64,000 bases of DNA from Nocardioides ganghwensis (GTDB lineage: Bacteria; Actinomycetota; Actinomycetes; Propionibacteriales; Nocardioidaceae). The stretch is taken from NCBI RefSeq assembly GCF_014779655.1, contig NZ_JACXYX010000003.1, positions 124,001-188,000 of the forward strand, given 5' to 3'. Positions 1 through 8,537 of this stretch are shown piece after piece. Below the pieces are notes generated by a model that searched no databases, was not told where the DNA came from, and saw nothing but the letters and a program-made list of their open reading frames with translations. Position numbers and translations under genes: made by a program. Positions within the stretch are counted from its first letter, which is position 1. Each line of letters opens with the position of its first letter.

Positions 1-1
1 C

Positions 2-1393
2 GGCCGCGACGTCCTCGGCCGTGGCCGCACCGGCTCCGGCAAGACGTACGCCTTCCTCCTCCCGCTGGTCGCCCGCCTCGACGCGTCGAAGCTGCCGGCC
101 ATGCCGCGCAAGCCGCGCGCGCTGATCCTGGCGCCCACGCGTGAGCTGGTCGGCCAGATCCACGCCGCGCTCCAGCCTCTCGCCCGGGCCGCCGGCCTCT
201 CGACCGTCGTCGTCTACGGCGGCGTCGGCCAGAACCCCCAGGTCACCGCGCTCAAGAAGGGCGTCGACATCGTCATCGCCTGCCCGGGGCGCCTCGAGGA
301 CCTCATGGGCCAGGGCTACGCCGACCTCTCCGCCGTCGAGATCACCATCCTCGACGAGGCCGACCACATGGCCGACCTCGGCTTCCTGCCGGGCGTGCGC
401 CGCATCATGGACAAGACCCCGCAGTCGGGTCAGCGCCTGCTCTTCTCGGCCACCCTCGACAAGGCGATCGACGTCCTGGTCAAGCGGTTCCTCACCAACC
501 CGGTCACCCACGAGGCCGACTCGGCGCAGTCGCCGGTCGCCACGATGCACCACCACGTGCTGCACCTCTCGCGCGAGCAGCGGGTGCCGGTCCTGGTCGA
601 CCTGACCAGCGCCCCCGGCCGCACGGTCGTCTTCACCCGCACCAAGTACGGCGCCAAGGCGCTGGCCCGCCAGCTCAACAAGTCGGGCGTGCCCAGCGTG
701 GAGCTGCACGGGAACCTGTCGCAGAACGCGCGCACCCGCAACATGGAGGCGTTCCACGCCGGCACCGCGACCACCCTGGTCGCCACCGACATCGCCGCGC
801 GCGGCATCCACGTGGACGACGTGGCACTCGTCGTGCACGCCGACCCGCCGGTCGAGCACAAGGCCTACCTGCACCGCTCCGGCCGTACGGCCCGCGCGGG
901 CAACGAGGGCACCGTCATCACCCTCATGACCGACGAGCAGGTCCGCGACGTGCGCGACCTGACCCGTCAGGCCGGCATCAAGCCGGTCACGACCAAGGTC
1001 ACCGGCCCCGACCACCCCGTGCTCGTCCAGCTCGCCCCCGGCGAGCGGACCCTCGTGCCCGGCGGTCTCGTCGTGGAGACCCCGACCGGCGCCGGTGCCC
1101 AGGGTGCCCATGCCGGCGGCGGCGGTCGCAACCGCAACCGCCGTCGTGGCGGTGGCGGCCAGTCCGCGCAGGGTGGCGGCCAGGGCGGCGGGCGGTCCCG
1201 CGGCCAGGGCGGCGGCCAGTCCTCCCAGGGCGGGCAGTCCGCACAGGGCGGCCAGCGTCGCTCCGGCGGCCAGGCCTCCCAGGGTCAGCCCCAGGGCGGC
1301 GGCCAGCGCCGGCGCCGCAGCGGCGGCCAGGCGGGCGGCGCCTCGCAGGGCGGCCGTACGCACAGCGCGTCGAGCTTCAGCCGCGGTCGCTGA
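2..1393 (+). CDS. DEAD-box ATP-dependent RNA helicase, 5' end missing
   Basis: This is an RNA-unwinding ATPase, probably acting in ribosome assembly or mRNA turnover in the cytoplasm. The reading frame is open from base 2, so the N-terminus (including the Q motif) lies outside the window; 463 residues are visible. Motif I (GRTGSGKT) is at visible residues 8-15, DEAD at about 118-121, SAT (FSATL) at about 149, and the motif VI region HRSGRTARAG at about 291-300. From about residue 365 the protein becomes a Gly/Arg/Gln/Ser-rich tail, a common RNA-binding extension of actinobacterial DEAD-box proteins. The Met at base 101 is internal, because motif I lies upstream of it. The family is certain; the exact paralogue (RhlE/CsdA-like) is not. 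Confidence 0.95.
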   Translation, partial: GRDVLGRGRTGSGKTYAFLLPLVARLDASKLPAMPRKPRALILAPTRELVGQIHAALQPLARAAGLSTVVVYGGVGQNPQVTALKKGVDIVIACPGRLEDLMGQGYADLSAVEITILDEADHMADLGFLPGVRRIMDKTPQSGQRLLFSATLDKAIDVLVKRFLTNPVTHEADSAQSPVATMHHHVLHLSREQRVPVLVDLTSAPGRTVVFTRTKYGAKALARQLNKSGVPSVELHGNLSQNARTRNMEAFHAGTATTLVATDIAARGIHVDDVALVVHADPPVEHKAYLHRSGRTARAGNEGTVITLMTDEQVRDVRDLTRQAGIKPVTTKVTGPDHPVLVQLAPGERTLVPGGLVVETPTGAGAQGAHAGGGGRNRNRRRGGGGQSAQGGGQGGGRSRGQGGGQSSQGGQSAQGGQRRSGGQASQGQPQGGGQRRRRSGGQAGGASQGGRTHSASSFSRGR

Positions 1394-1451
1394 CCGCACG
1401 CTCGTTCGTCGCCCCTGGGTCTCGTGGAGGCTCGGGGGCGATGTCGTTCTT

Positions 1452-1526
1452 GGCAACCACCGGTGAACCGGTGATTCCCGAGCTTCCCACCCGCTGCGAC
1501 GGGCAAGAAGCGTGAGAAAGGGACTG
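1452..1526 (-). repeat. 75-bp palindromic element, copy 1 (intergenic)
   Basis: Read on the minus strand, this segment aligns over 75 bp with 27468-27542, which lies inside the carboxyltransferase gene. Its hairpin arms are at 1452-1463 and 1468-1479 around a TGAA loop, with two arm mismatches. It sits between the helicase stop and the ribosome binding site of the next gene. Confidence 0.75.
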
Positions 1527-1580
1527 CCGGAATGCGGGGGCGGCGCTGGCCGTTGATCCTTCAACCACTCAGGAGGATTG

Positions 1581-2645
1581 ATGGCTGACTTCGACTTCTC
1601 GGTGCTCGGCACCCGCGAGCACCCGACGCTGGGGCTCGACACCTTCGGCGACGCGCCCCTCGACGGTGCGCCGGGCAACCACCCGCAGACGCTCCGCGAG
1701 GTCGTCGCCGAGGCGGTCCTCGCCGACCGGGTCGGGGTGGACTACATCGGCCTCGGCGAGCACCACCGCCCCGACTACGCGATCTCGGCGCCCGACGTCG
1801 TGCTCGCGGCGATCGCGGGCCAGACCGAGCGGATCCGGCTCGGCACCGGGGTCACCGTGCTCTCCTCCGACGACCCGATCCGGGTCTACCAGCGCTTCGC
1901 CACCCTCGACGCCGTGTCGAGTGGCCGGGCCGAGGTGCAGCTCGGGCGCGGGTCCTTCATCGAGTCCTTCGGCCTGTTCGGCCTCGAGCTGTCCGACTAC
2001 GACCGGCTCTTCGCGGAGAAGGTCGACCTCTTCGCCGCCCTGCAGCGCGAGGAGCCGGTGACCTGGGAGGGCACGGTACGGCCGCCGCTGGTCGACCAGC
2101 GCGTCTATCCGACGACCGCCGCCGGTCGGGTCCCGGCGTGGATCGGCGTCGGCGGCACCCCGCAGTCGGTGGTCCGCGCCGCGCAGTACGGCATGCCGCT
2201 CATGCTCGCGGTCATCGGCGGCTCGCCCGCGTCGTTCGTCCAGCTCGCCGCGCTCTACCGCGAGGCGCTCGGCCGGATGGAGCTGCCCGAGCTGCCCATC
2301 GGCATGCACTCGCCCGGCCACGTCGCGGCTACCGACGACGAGGCGCGCGAGCAGCTCTACCCCCACCAGGCCGAGCTCTACACCCGCCTCGGACGCGAGC
2401 GCGGCTGGCCGGCGTACTCACGGATCCAGTTCGAGCAGGCCGCGAGCCCGCAGGGCGCCCTGTTCGTCGGGTCGCCGGAGACAGTGGCGCAGAAGATCGC
2501 CTGGGCGGCCCGCACCCTCGGACTGTCGCGCTTCCAGCTGAAGTACTCCGTGGGTTCCGTGCCGCACGAGCAGCGGCTCGAGTCGGTGCGCCTCTACGGC
2601 GAGGAAGTCGTCCCGCGGGTCCGCGAGCTGTTGGCGGGCTCCTAG
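1581..2645 (+). CDS. LLM-class flavin-dependent oxidoreductase
   Basis: A 354-residue member of the bacterial luciferase-like monooxygenase superfamily (TIM barrel, uses reduced FMN/F420-type flavin to oxidise an unknown organic substrate). The sequence has the family's N-terminal Y-I-G-L-G-E-H-H block at about 55-62, the SGRAEVQLGRG block at about 113-123 and the C-terminal GSPETVAQKI block. ATG 1581 is preferred over TTG 1578 because AGGAGG at 1571-1576 is too close to the TTG. The substrate cannot be told from sequence. It stands alone; the next gene begins 11 bp after the stop with its own -10-like hexamer. Confidence 0.9.
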   Translation: MADFDFSVLGTREHPTLGLDTFGDAPLDGAPGNHPQTLREVVAEAVLADRVGVDYIGLGEHHRPDYAISAPDVVLAAIAGQTERIRLGTGVTVLSSDDPIRVYQRFATLDAVSSGRAEVQLGRGSFIESFGLFGLELSDYDRLFAEKVDLFAALQREEPVTWEGTVRPPLVDQRVYPTTAAGRVPAWIGVGGTPQSVVRAAQYGMPLMLAVIGGSPASFVQLAALYREALGRMELPELPIGMHSPGHVAATDDEAREQLYPHQAELYTRLGRERGWPAYSRIQFEQAASPQGALFVGSPETVAQKIAWAARTLGLSRFQLKYSVGSVPHEQRLESVRLYGEEVVPRVRELLAGS

Positions 2646-2648
2646 GCT
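2643..2648 (+). promoter_or_regulatory. Candidate -10 box for a leaderless transcript (CPBP gene)
   Basis: TAGGCT ends 7 nt before ATG 2656. Part of it is the TAG stop of the upstream gene, so chance is possible. A GGAGG at 2649-2653 could equally serve as a ribosome binding site on a longer transcript. Confidence 0.4.
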
Positions 2649-2655
2649 GGAGGTC

Positions 2656-3342
2656 ATGCGCACCTTCATCCGCCGCTCGCTGTGGGACGTCGTCCCGCGC
2701 GACCAGCGCGACACCCCGGAGGCCTTCCGGCGCCGGCAGCTCGTCGCCGCCGTCGTCGTGCTGGTCGGCGCGATCGTCCTGGGCTGGTCGCTGCGGCTGG
2801 AGCCGGGCGGCAACACGTTCTACGTCGCCGCGGTGCTGCTCGCGGGCATCTGGGCCGCCGGTGCGTTCCTCTCCGGGCGGCTGCACCTGGGCCGCATCGC
2901 CGGTGGCACCGAGATCTTCGTCCGGCCGATCCTGGCGCCGATCCTGCTCGGCCTGCTGCTCGTCGGGGTGTTCGTCCTCGGCTCGCTGGTCGTGCGGGAG
3001 ATCGACCCCCTCGCCGACTACGTCAGCTCGGTGCTGGAGTACGCCGACGAGGGCTCGCTGACCGTCCTGGCGGTCATCACCTTCTTCAACGGCATCGCCG
3101 AGGAGCTGTTCTTCCGCGGCGCGATGTACGCCGCGATCCCGCGCCACCCGGTGCTGTGGACCACGCTCGCCTACGTCGTGGCCACGCTGGCCACCGGCAA
3201 CGTCATGCTCGGCTTCGCCGCCATCGTGCTGGGCACGGTGTGCGGCCTCGAGCGGCGGGCGAGCGGCGGCGTGCTGGCACCGATCCTGACCCACATCACG
3301 TGGTCGCTCTCGATGCTCTTCCTGCTGCCGCTACTTTTCTGA
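2656..3342 (+). CDS. CPBP family intramembrane metalloprotease
   Basis: A 228-residue polytopic membrane protein of the CPBP (Abi, CAAX-protease-like) family, which cleaves substrates within the membrane. The family motif EExxxR is present as EELFFR (E149, E150, R154), and a second conserved His lies in THITWS near residue 215. About six membrane segments are visible, starting at residue 32. The substrate is unknown; relatives have been linked to prenyl-protein processing, bacteriocin immunity and envelope homeostasis. The last 12 bp overlap the convergent NAD-binding protein gene. Confidence 0.85.
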   Translation: MRTFIRRSLWDVVPRDQRDTPEAFRRRQLVAAVVVLVGAIVLGWSLRLEPGGNTFYVAAVLLAGIWAAGAFLSGRLHLGRIAGGTEIFVRPILAPILLGLLLVGVFVLGSLVVREIDPLADYVSSVLEYADEGSLTVLAVITFFNGIAEELFFRGAMYAAIPRHPVLWTTLAYVVATLATGNVMLGFAAIVLGTVCGLERRASGGVLAPILTHITWSLSMLFLLPLLF

Positions 3343-4236
3343 CGCCCCCTCAGCGGCGCGCTCGGCCAGCGCCCGGCGTACGGACTCGCGGTAGGACAGC
3401 GGCTCGCCCGGCACCACGTCGCGGATCGAGGTGTCCTTGACGACGACCTCGTGCGACATCGAGTCGATCAGGTTGCGACCGGTGGTGGCGTCGACGTCGG
3501 TGACGAGCGCGAGCCAGTAGGACGACAGCCGCGGCGTCAGGACGGGGACGGTGATGATCGGGATCGGGCGGTTGTCCATCGACTCCGCGGCGATCTTCAT
3601 CATCTCGAGGTAGGTCAGCTGCTCGGTGCCGCCGATCTCGAAGACCCGGCCGAGGGCCTCCTCGTTGTCGATCACCCCGACGATGTAGCGGACCACGTCG
3701 TCGAGCGCGATCGGCTGCGTGCGCGTGCCGACCCACTTGGGCACGACCATCGCGGGCAGGTTCTTCACCAGCTGCCGGGTGATCTCCCACGAGATGCCCC
3801 CGTGCCCGACGACGATGGCGGCGCGCAGCACCGTGACCGGTACGCCGTCCTCGCCGAGCAGGTGCTCCACCTCGCGCCGCGAGCGCAGGTGCGCGGACAG
3901 GTCGTCGTCGTCGTCGCCGAGGCCGCCCATGTAGACGATCTGCCGCACCCCGGCCGCAGCCGCGGCCGCGCTGAAGTTGCGCGCCGCCTGCGCGTCCTTG
4001 CGCTCGAAGTCGGGGTCGTCGAGGGAGTGCACGAGGTAGACCGCCACGTCGACGCCCTCCAGCGCGGGTCGCAGCGAGTCCGGGTCGGAGACGTCGGCGC
4101 CGACCGGCGTCCCCTGCCCGTCGTACGCCTCCGGGCGCCGCGTCATCGCGCGGACGTCGTGGCCGGCCTCGACCAGGGCGGGGACCAGGCGGCGGCCGAT
4201 GAAGCCGGTGGCGCCGGTGACGAGAACAGTGGACAT
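3331..4236 (-). CDS. NAD(P)-binding Rossmann-fold protein (atypical SDR, NmrA/YbjT-like)
   Basis: A 301-residue protein with an N-terminal dinucleotide-binding motif TGATGFIG at residues 7-14. It lacks a clear YxxxK catalytic pair, which places it with the atypical short-chain dehydrogenases. The middle contains an acidic DDDDD run near residue 110. Such proteins act as NAD(P)H sensors, quinone-linked or complex-I assembly-type factors; which one is unknown. Transcription converges with the CPBP gene. A GAGAGT hexamer lies 6 nt upstream of ATG 4236, so its mRNA may be leaderless. Confidence 0.82.
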   Translation of the reverse strand: MSTVLVTGATGFIGRRLVPALVEAGHDVRAMTRRPEAYDGQGTPVGADVSDPDSLRPALEGVDVAVYLVHSLDDPDFERKDAQAARNFSAAAAAAGVRQIVYMGGLGDDDDDLSAHLRSRREVEHLLGEDGVPVTVLRAAIVVGHGGISWEITRQLVKNLPAMVVPKWVGTRTQPIALDDVVRYIVGVIDNEEALGRVFEIGGTEQLTYLEMMKIAAESMDNRPIPIITVPVLTPRLSSYWLALVTDVDATTGRNLIDSMSHEVVVKDTSIRDVVPGEPLSYRESVRRALAERAAEGASEK

Positions 4237-4271
4237 GCCCCCACTCTCTCAGCCGGGCCCCCACGCCCGCC

Positions 4272-5594
4272 TCATCCCGCGGCTGCGGATCCCTTGCGGC
4301 GCGCGTCGAGGCGCGCCATCGCGGGCGTCGCCGTCACGCCGTGCAGCAGCACCGAGACGATCACGGTGAACGCGACGGTCGACCAGAGCCACGGCTCGTC
4401 GGGCACGTGCTCGTGGGTCACGGCGTAGCCCAGGTAGTAGAGCGAGCCGACCCCGCGGACCCCGAAGAACGCCACCGCGGCGATCTCCCCGCGGTCCAGG
4501 CCGCCCTCCTCGCGCTCGTCGCGGGCGAGGACCGCCAGTGCGACGTAGCCGGCGAGCGGGCGCACCACCAGCACGAGTGCGAGCGCCACGAGGACGCCCC
4601 GCCAGTCGAGGTGCTCCAGCAGGCCGCGGGTCATCGCCATGCCGAGCACCAGCAGGATCAGGAGGGTCATCAGGCGTTCGAGGCGCTCGACCACACCGTG
4701 CATCGCCCGGTGGTAGGAGTGGTTCCGGTCGGAGGCACGCAGCTGGATGGCGCAGGCGAAGACGGCGAGGAAGCCGTAGCCTCCGACGAGCTCCGCGGCC
4801 CCGTACGACGCGAGCAGCGCGGCGACCGCGAGCAGGGGCTCGCCCGCGTCGGCCAGCCGCAGGTCGTCGTTGCGGGCGTGGAAGGCCTGCCGCCCCAGCA
4901 GCCACCCGGCCGCGAGTCCCACGGCGAGCCCCAGGGCGATCTTGCCCACGACGTACCAGCCCAGCCAGGTCCCGGCCTCGGCGAGGCCGAAGCCGCCGGC
5001 CAGCAGGAGGAGGGCGAGGTGCACGAAGGGGAAGGCAAGGCCGTCGTTGAGTCCCGCCTCCGCGGTGAGGGCGAAGCGGATGTCGTCGTCCTCGTCCTCG
5101 CCGTCCTCCGCCTCGGCCGCGGCCACGTCCTCCGTGAGCGGCTCACCCACCTGGACGTCGGAGGCCAGCACCGGGTCGGTCGGGGCGAGCACGGCACCGA
5201 GCAGGAGGGCGACCGCGGGGGCCAGCCCGGCCACCCACCAGCCCAGCAGCGCGACGCCGAGGATGGTCAGCGGCATGGCGACCAGCAGCATCCGCCAGAC
5301 CGGCGACCAGGTGCGCCACGACCCCCACGACCTCAGCTCGAGGATCCGGTCGATCGCCAGCCCGACGCCCATGAGGGAGACCAGCACGGTGAACTCGGTG
5401 ACGTGGGTGATCAGCTCGCGGTTGTCCTCCGGCTGCAGGCTCACGTCGTCCGAGAGCGGCAGCAGGCCGATGGCGAGGCCGACGCCCACCAGCACGATGG
5501 GGGGCGACAGCGGCACCCGTCGCGTGACGTGCGGCAGGACCGTCGCCAGCAGCAGCGACAGGCCGAGGATGAGGTAGACCGCGCCTCCGGTCAT
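4272..5594 (-). CDS. Cation:proton antiporter (CPA1/NhaP type)
   Basis: A 440-residue integral membrane transporter expected to exchange Na+ or K+ for H+ and so help pH and salt homeostasis. About 12-13 hydrophobic helices are visible. Diagnostic CPA1 segments include APTDPVLASDVQVGEP at about residue 140 and GLNDGLAFPF at about 182, which holds the ND ion-site pair. An acidic cytoplasmic loop rich in Glu/Asp (about 160-172) lies between them. It is a single gene; the upstream spacer (5595-5728) is shared with the divergent membrane protein. Confidence 0.9.
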   Translation of the reverse strand: MTGGAVYLILGLSLLLATVLPHVTRRVPLSPPIVLVGVGLAIGLLPLSDDVSLQPEDNRELITHVTEFTVLVSLMGVGLAIDRILELRSWGSWRTWSPVWRMLLVAMPLTILGVALLGWWVAGLAPAVALLLGAVLAPTDPVLASDVQVGEPLTEDVAAAEAEDGEDEDDDIRFALTAEAGLNDGLAFPFVHLALLLLAGGFGLAEAGTWLGWYVVGKIALGLAVGLAAGWLLGRQAFHARNDDLRLADAGEPLLAVAALLASYGAAELVGGYGFLAVFACAIQLRASDRNHSYHRAMHGVVERLERLMTLLILLVLGMAMTRGLLEHLDWRGVLVALALVLVVRPLAGYVALAVLARDEREEGGLDRGEIAAVAFFGVRGVGSLYYLGYAVTHEHVPDEPWLWSTVAFTVIVSVLLHGVTATPAMARLDARRKGSAAAG

Positions 5595-5716
5595 CGGGGG
5601 CGCGGGTCGTCGCAGGGGGCCAACACCTCACCAGCCTTCCACCCGGCCGGTCGCGACGGCGACACCCGGGCGGGCGGGACGCGGGGAGACGTACGCCACC
5701 CGCCGCACCGCTGCAC

Positions 5717-5722
5717 CATGAT
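5717..5722 (+). promoter_or_regulatory. Candidate -10 box, leaderless (membrane protein 5729)
   Basis: CATGAT ends 6 nt before GTG 5729, with no Shine-Dalgarno sequence. This argues for GTG 5729 over the in-frame GTG 5723. Confidence 0.4.
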
Positions 5723-5728
5723 GTGCCC

Positions 5729-6484
5729 GTGATCCCGACCAGCCAGGCTGCCTCGCCCGCCGTACGGCGTGGCGCCGCTGCGCTCCTGCTGGTCGCCGCC
5801 GCGACGCAGCTGGTCGGTCAGGCCTGGCTGCGCCTCAGCGGCGCCGGGCCCGCGCTCGACGGCGTGCACCCGACCGACTGGGTCGCCAGCCACGCCGTGC
5901 TGCTGGTGAGTGCGGTGGCGCTCCTCGGTGCGGTCGCGCTGGTGGCAGTGGTCCTGGGGCCGGACCCGGTCACCGTGACCGGCACCGCCCTCTTCGCCGC
6001 GGGGCAGGCGCTCACCGTCGGCGTGCTCGTCCTCGACCTGTGGGGCGGGCCGGACGACGTACGCCTCGTCCGCGTGCTCGACGCGTGGGACTTCCTCGCC
6101 GTCGTCGGCCTCGTGGTGCTCCTGCTCGAGCTGCGTCGCCGCGCACCCGGCCTCGAGGTCGGCGCAGGCCTGGCGCTCCTCGCCACGGCCGTGCCCCTGC
6201 TGGACGGCCTCGTCCTCGCGGCGACCGCACTCGCGCTCCTCGCCTTTGCGGTGCTGGCCTACGACCTGGTGCGACCTCGGCCGGGACCCGGGCCCGCCTG
6301 GCTGGTGGCCGTGACGGTGGTTGCCTACGTCGCCGCCGCGACGATCAGCTGGCAGCGTGCCGTGCTGGCGCTCGTCGTCGTCGCGTGGACCGTGCAGGCC
6401 GTCAGGACGAGGGCTGACCGGCCCGCGGGCGACGCCCGGCGAACTCCGCCTGGCTCTCGTCGATCGCCTGCTCGTAGGCCGTGA
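5729..6484 (+). CDS. Hypothetical polytopic membrane protein
   Basis: A 251-residue protein that I do not recognise. It has about eight hydrophobic segments: one near residues 15-35, one at 55-80, and a dense Leu/Val/Ala-rich block from about 120 to 225. The C-terminal 25 residues are hydrophilic and Arg/Pro-rich and are encoded in the 83-bp stretch that overlaps the convergent MerR gene, so this tail may be non-conserved read-through. No catalytic motif is visible. GTG 5729 is chosen on the -10-like CATGAT just upstream. Confidence 0.6.
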   Translation: MIPTSQAASPAVRRGAAALLLVAAATQLVGQAWLRLSGAGPALDGVHPTDWVASHAVLLVSAVALLGAVALVAVVLGPDPVTVTGTALFAAGQALTVGVLVLDLWGGPDDVRLVRVLDAWDFLAVVGLVVLLLELRRRAPGLEVGAGLALLATAVPLLDGLVLAATALALLAFAVLAYDLVRPRPGPGPAWLVAVTVVAYVAAATISWQRAVLALVVVAWTVQAVRTRADRPAGDARRTPPGSRRSPARRP

Positions 6485-7016
6485 CCAGTCCCGCGATCGT
6501 CAGCGGCTTGAGCCGGTGGACGAACTCGCGCAGCTGCTCGGCGGTGTAGCCCGCCTCGCGGAACTGCGGCCACACCTTGGTGCGGACGATCTCGGAGAGC
6601 TCCTCGGCGACCTGCCGGCCGTGCGCGGCGTAGACCTCCGCGACCGCCGCGGCAGCCTCGGGTGAGATGCCCATCCCGGACAGGTTGCCCGACACGTCGA
6701 CGTCGCGGTCGCCGGTGACGGGCGCGAGCAGCGAGAGGTGGCGGGCGATGTCGGACGGGGTGGCGGTGTCGGGGATCTGCTCGACGTACTTCTCGATGGC
6801 CGACAGCGTGAAGCCGTGGCCCTGCAGCTCGCGGACCAGCTCGAGCCGGGCGACGTGGTCGGGGCCGTAGTAGCCGGACCGTCCGCGGCGCACGGGCGAC
6901 GGCACGAGACCGCGGGAGGCGTAGAAACGGACGTTGCGCGCGCTCACGCCCGTACGCTCCGTCAGCTCGTCCAGCGTCAGCAGGTCGGCGCCGTCCACCC
7001 CGGTCTCGGTCTCCAC
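6402..7016 (-). CDS. MerR family transcriptional regulator
   Basis: A 204-residue regulator with an N-terminal MerR helix-turn-helix (LTLDELTERTGVSARNVRFY, about residues 10-29) followed by the winged region GLVPSPVRRGRSGYYG and a coiled-coil segment. The C-terminal half is helical and has no Cys metal-binding cluster, so it is not a metal or redox sensor of the classic kind; an acyl-CoA or lipid ligand is plausible given the neighbours. The start is taken as GTG 7016, because upstream codons would run into the divergent thiolase promoter and encode unrelated residues. It is divergent from thiolase-fadB and probably controls them through the palindrome at 7090-7110. Confidence 0.85.
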   Translation of the reverse strand: METETGVDGADLLTLDELTERTGVSARNVRFYASRGLVPSPVRRGRSGYYGPDHVARLELVRELQGHGFTLSAIEKYVEQIPDTATPSDIARHLSLLAPVTGDRDVDVSGNLSGMGISPEAAAAVAEVYAAHGRQVAEELSEIVRTKVWPQFREAGYTAEQLREFVHRLKPLTIAGLVTAYEQAIDESQAEFAGRRPRAGQPSS

Positions 7017-7083
7017 CGCTCCATCCTCTCGTCCGCAGCCCTCGCGGCCGGCCCGTCGGGGCAAGTGACCCGCGCCACACCTG

Positions 7084-7112
7084 TTGGACTGTGACAGTAA
7101 TGGTGTCACAAT
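7084..7112 (+). promoter_or_regulatory. Thiolase promoter with MerR-type operator in its spacer
   Basis: TTGGAC (7084-7089) and CACAAT (7107-7112) are 17 bp apart and fit -35 and -10 boxes. The perfect inverted repeat TGTGACA-N7-TGTCACA (7090-7110) fills the spacer, where MerR proteins bind. The -10 ends 7 nt before ATG 7120 and no Shine-Dalgarno sequence is seen, so the transcript is probably leaderless. Confidence 0.65.
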
Positions 7113-7119
7113 CAGTCGC

Positions 7120-8331
<1,212 letters not shown>

Positions 8332-8368
8332 GGCGCGGAGCACCGTGACCAGCTCCGACACGGTCATC

Positions 8369-8427
8369 GGTGGTCGAGCGGCGCCCACGGCTGAGGAACG
8401 AAGCCGTGACGGCGCTGTATCGAGACC
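8369..8427 (+). repeat. GGTGGTCGAG-type dispersed repeat, copy 1
   Basis: Begins GGTGGTCGAG and ends GTATCGAGACC, in the fadA-fadB spacer. It has the same ends as 26666-26709; the middle differs in length and sequence. Confidence 0.7.
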
Positions 8428-8473
8428 CGATCAGACGACAAGCAACCCCAGCCGGACAGAACTTCAGAGCCCC

Positions 8474-8512
8474 TTGGTTTCGACACGGCGCTGGCGCGCC
8501 TGCTCAACCGGC
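8474..8512 (-). repeat. GGTGGTCGAG-type dispersed repeat, copy 2 (inverted)
   Basis: GGTTTCGACAC through GCTCAACC is the reverse orientation of the same family. With copy 1 it flanks about 45 bp, so the spacer could form a large stem. Confidence 0.65.
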
Positions 8513-8537
8513 GGGCGCGAGAACACGAAGGAACCCC

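Noticed and set aside
2138..3061. 307-codon frame overlapping the LLM oxidoreductase and CPBP genes
   Set aside because: It crosses two well-supported genes in another frame and encodes only Arg/Ala-rich residues.
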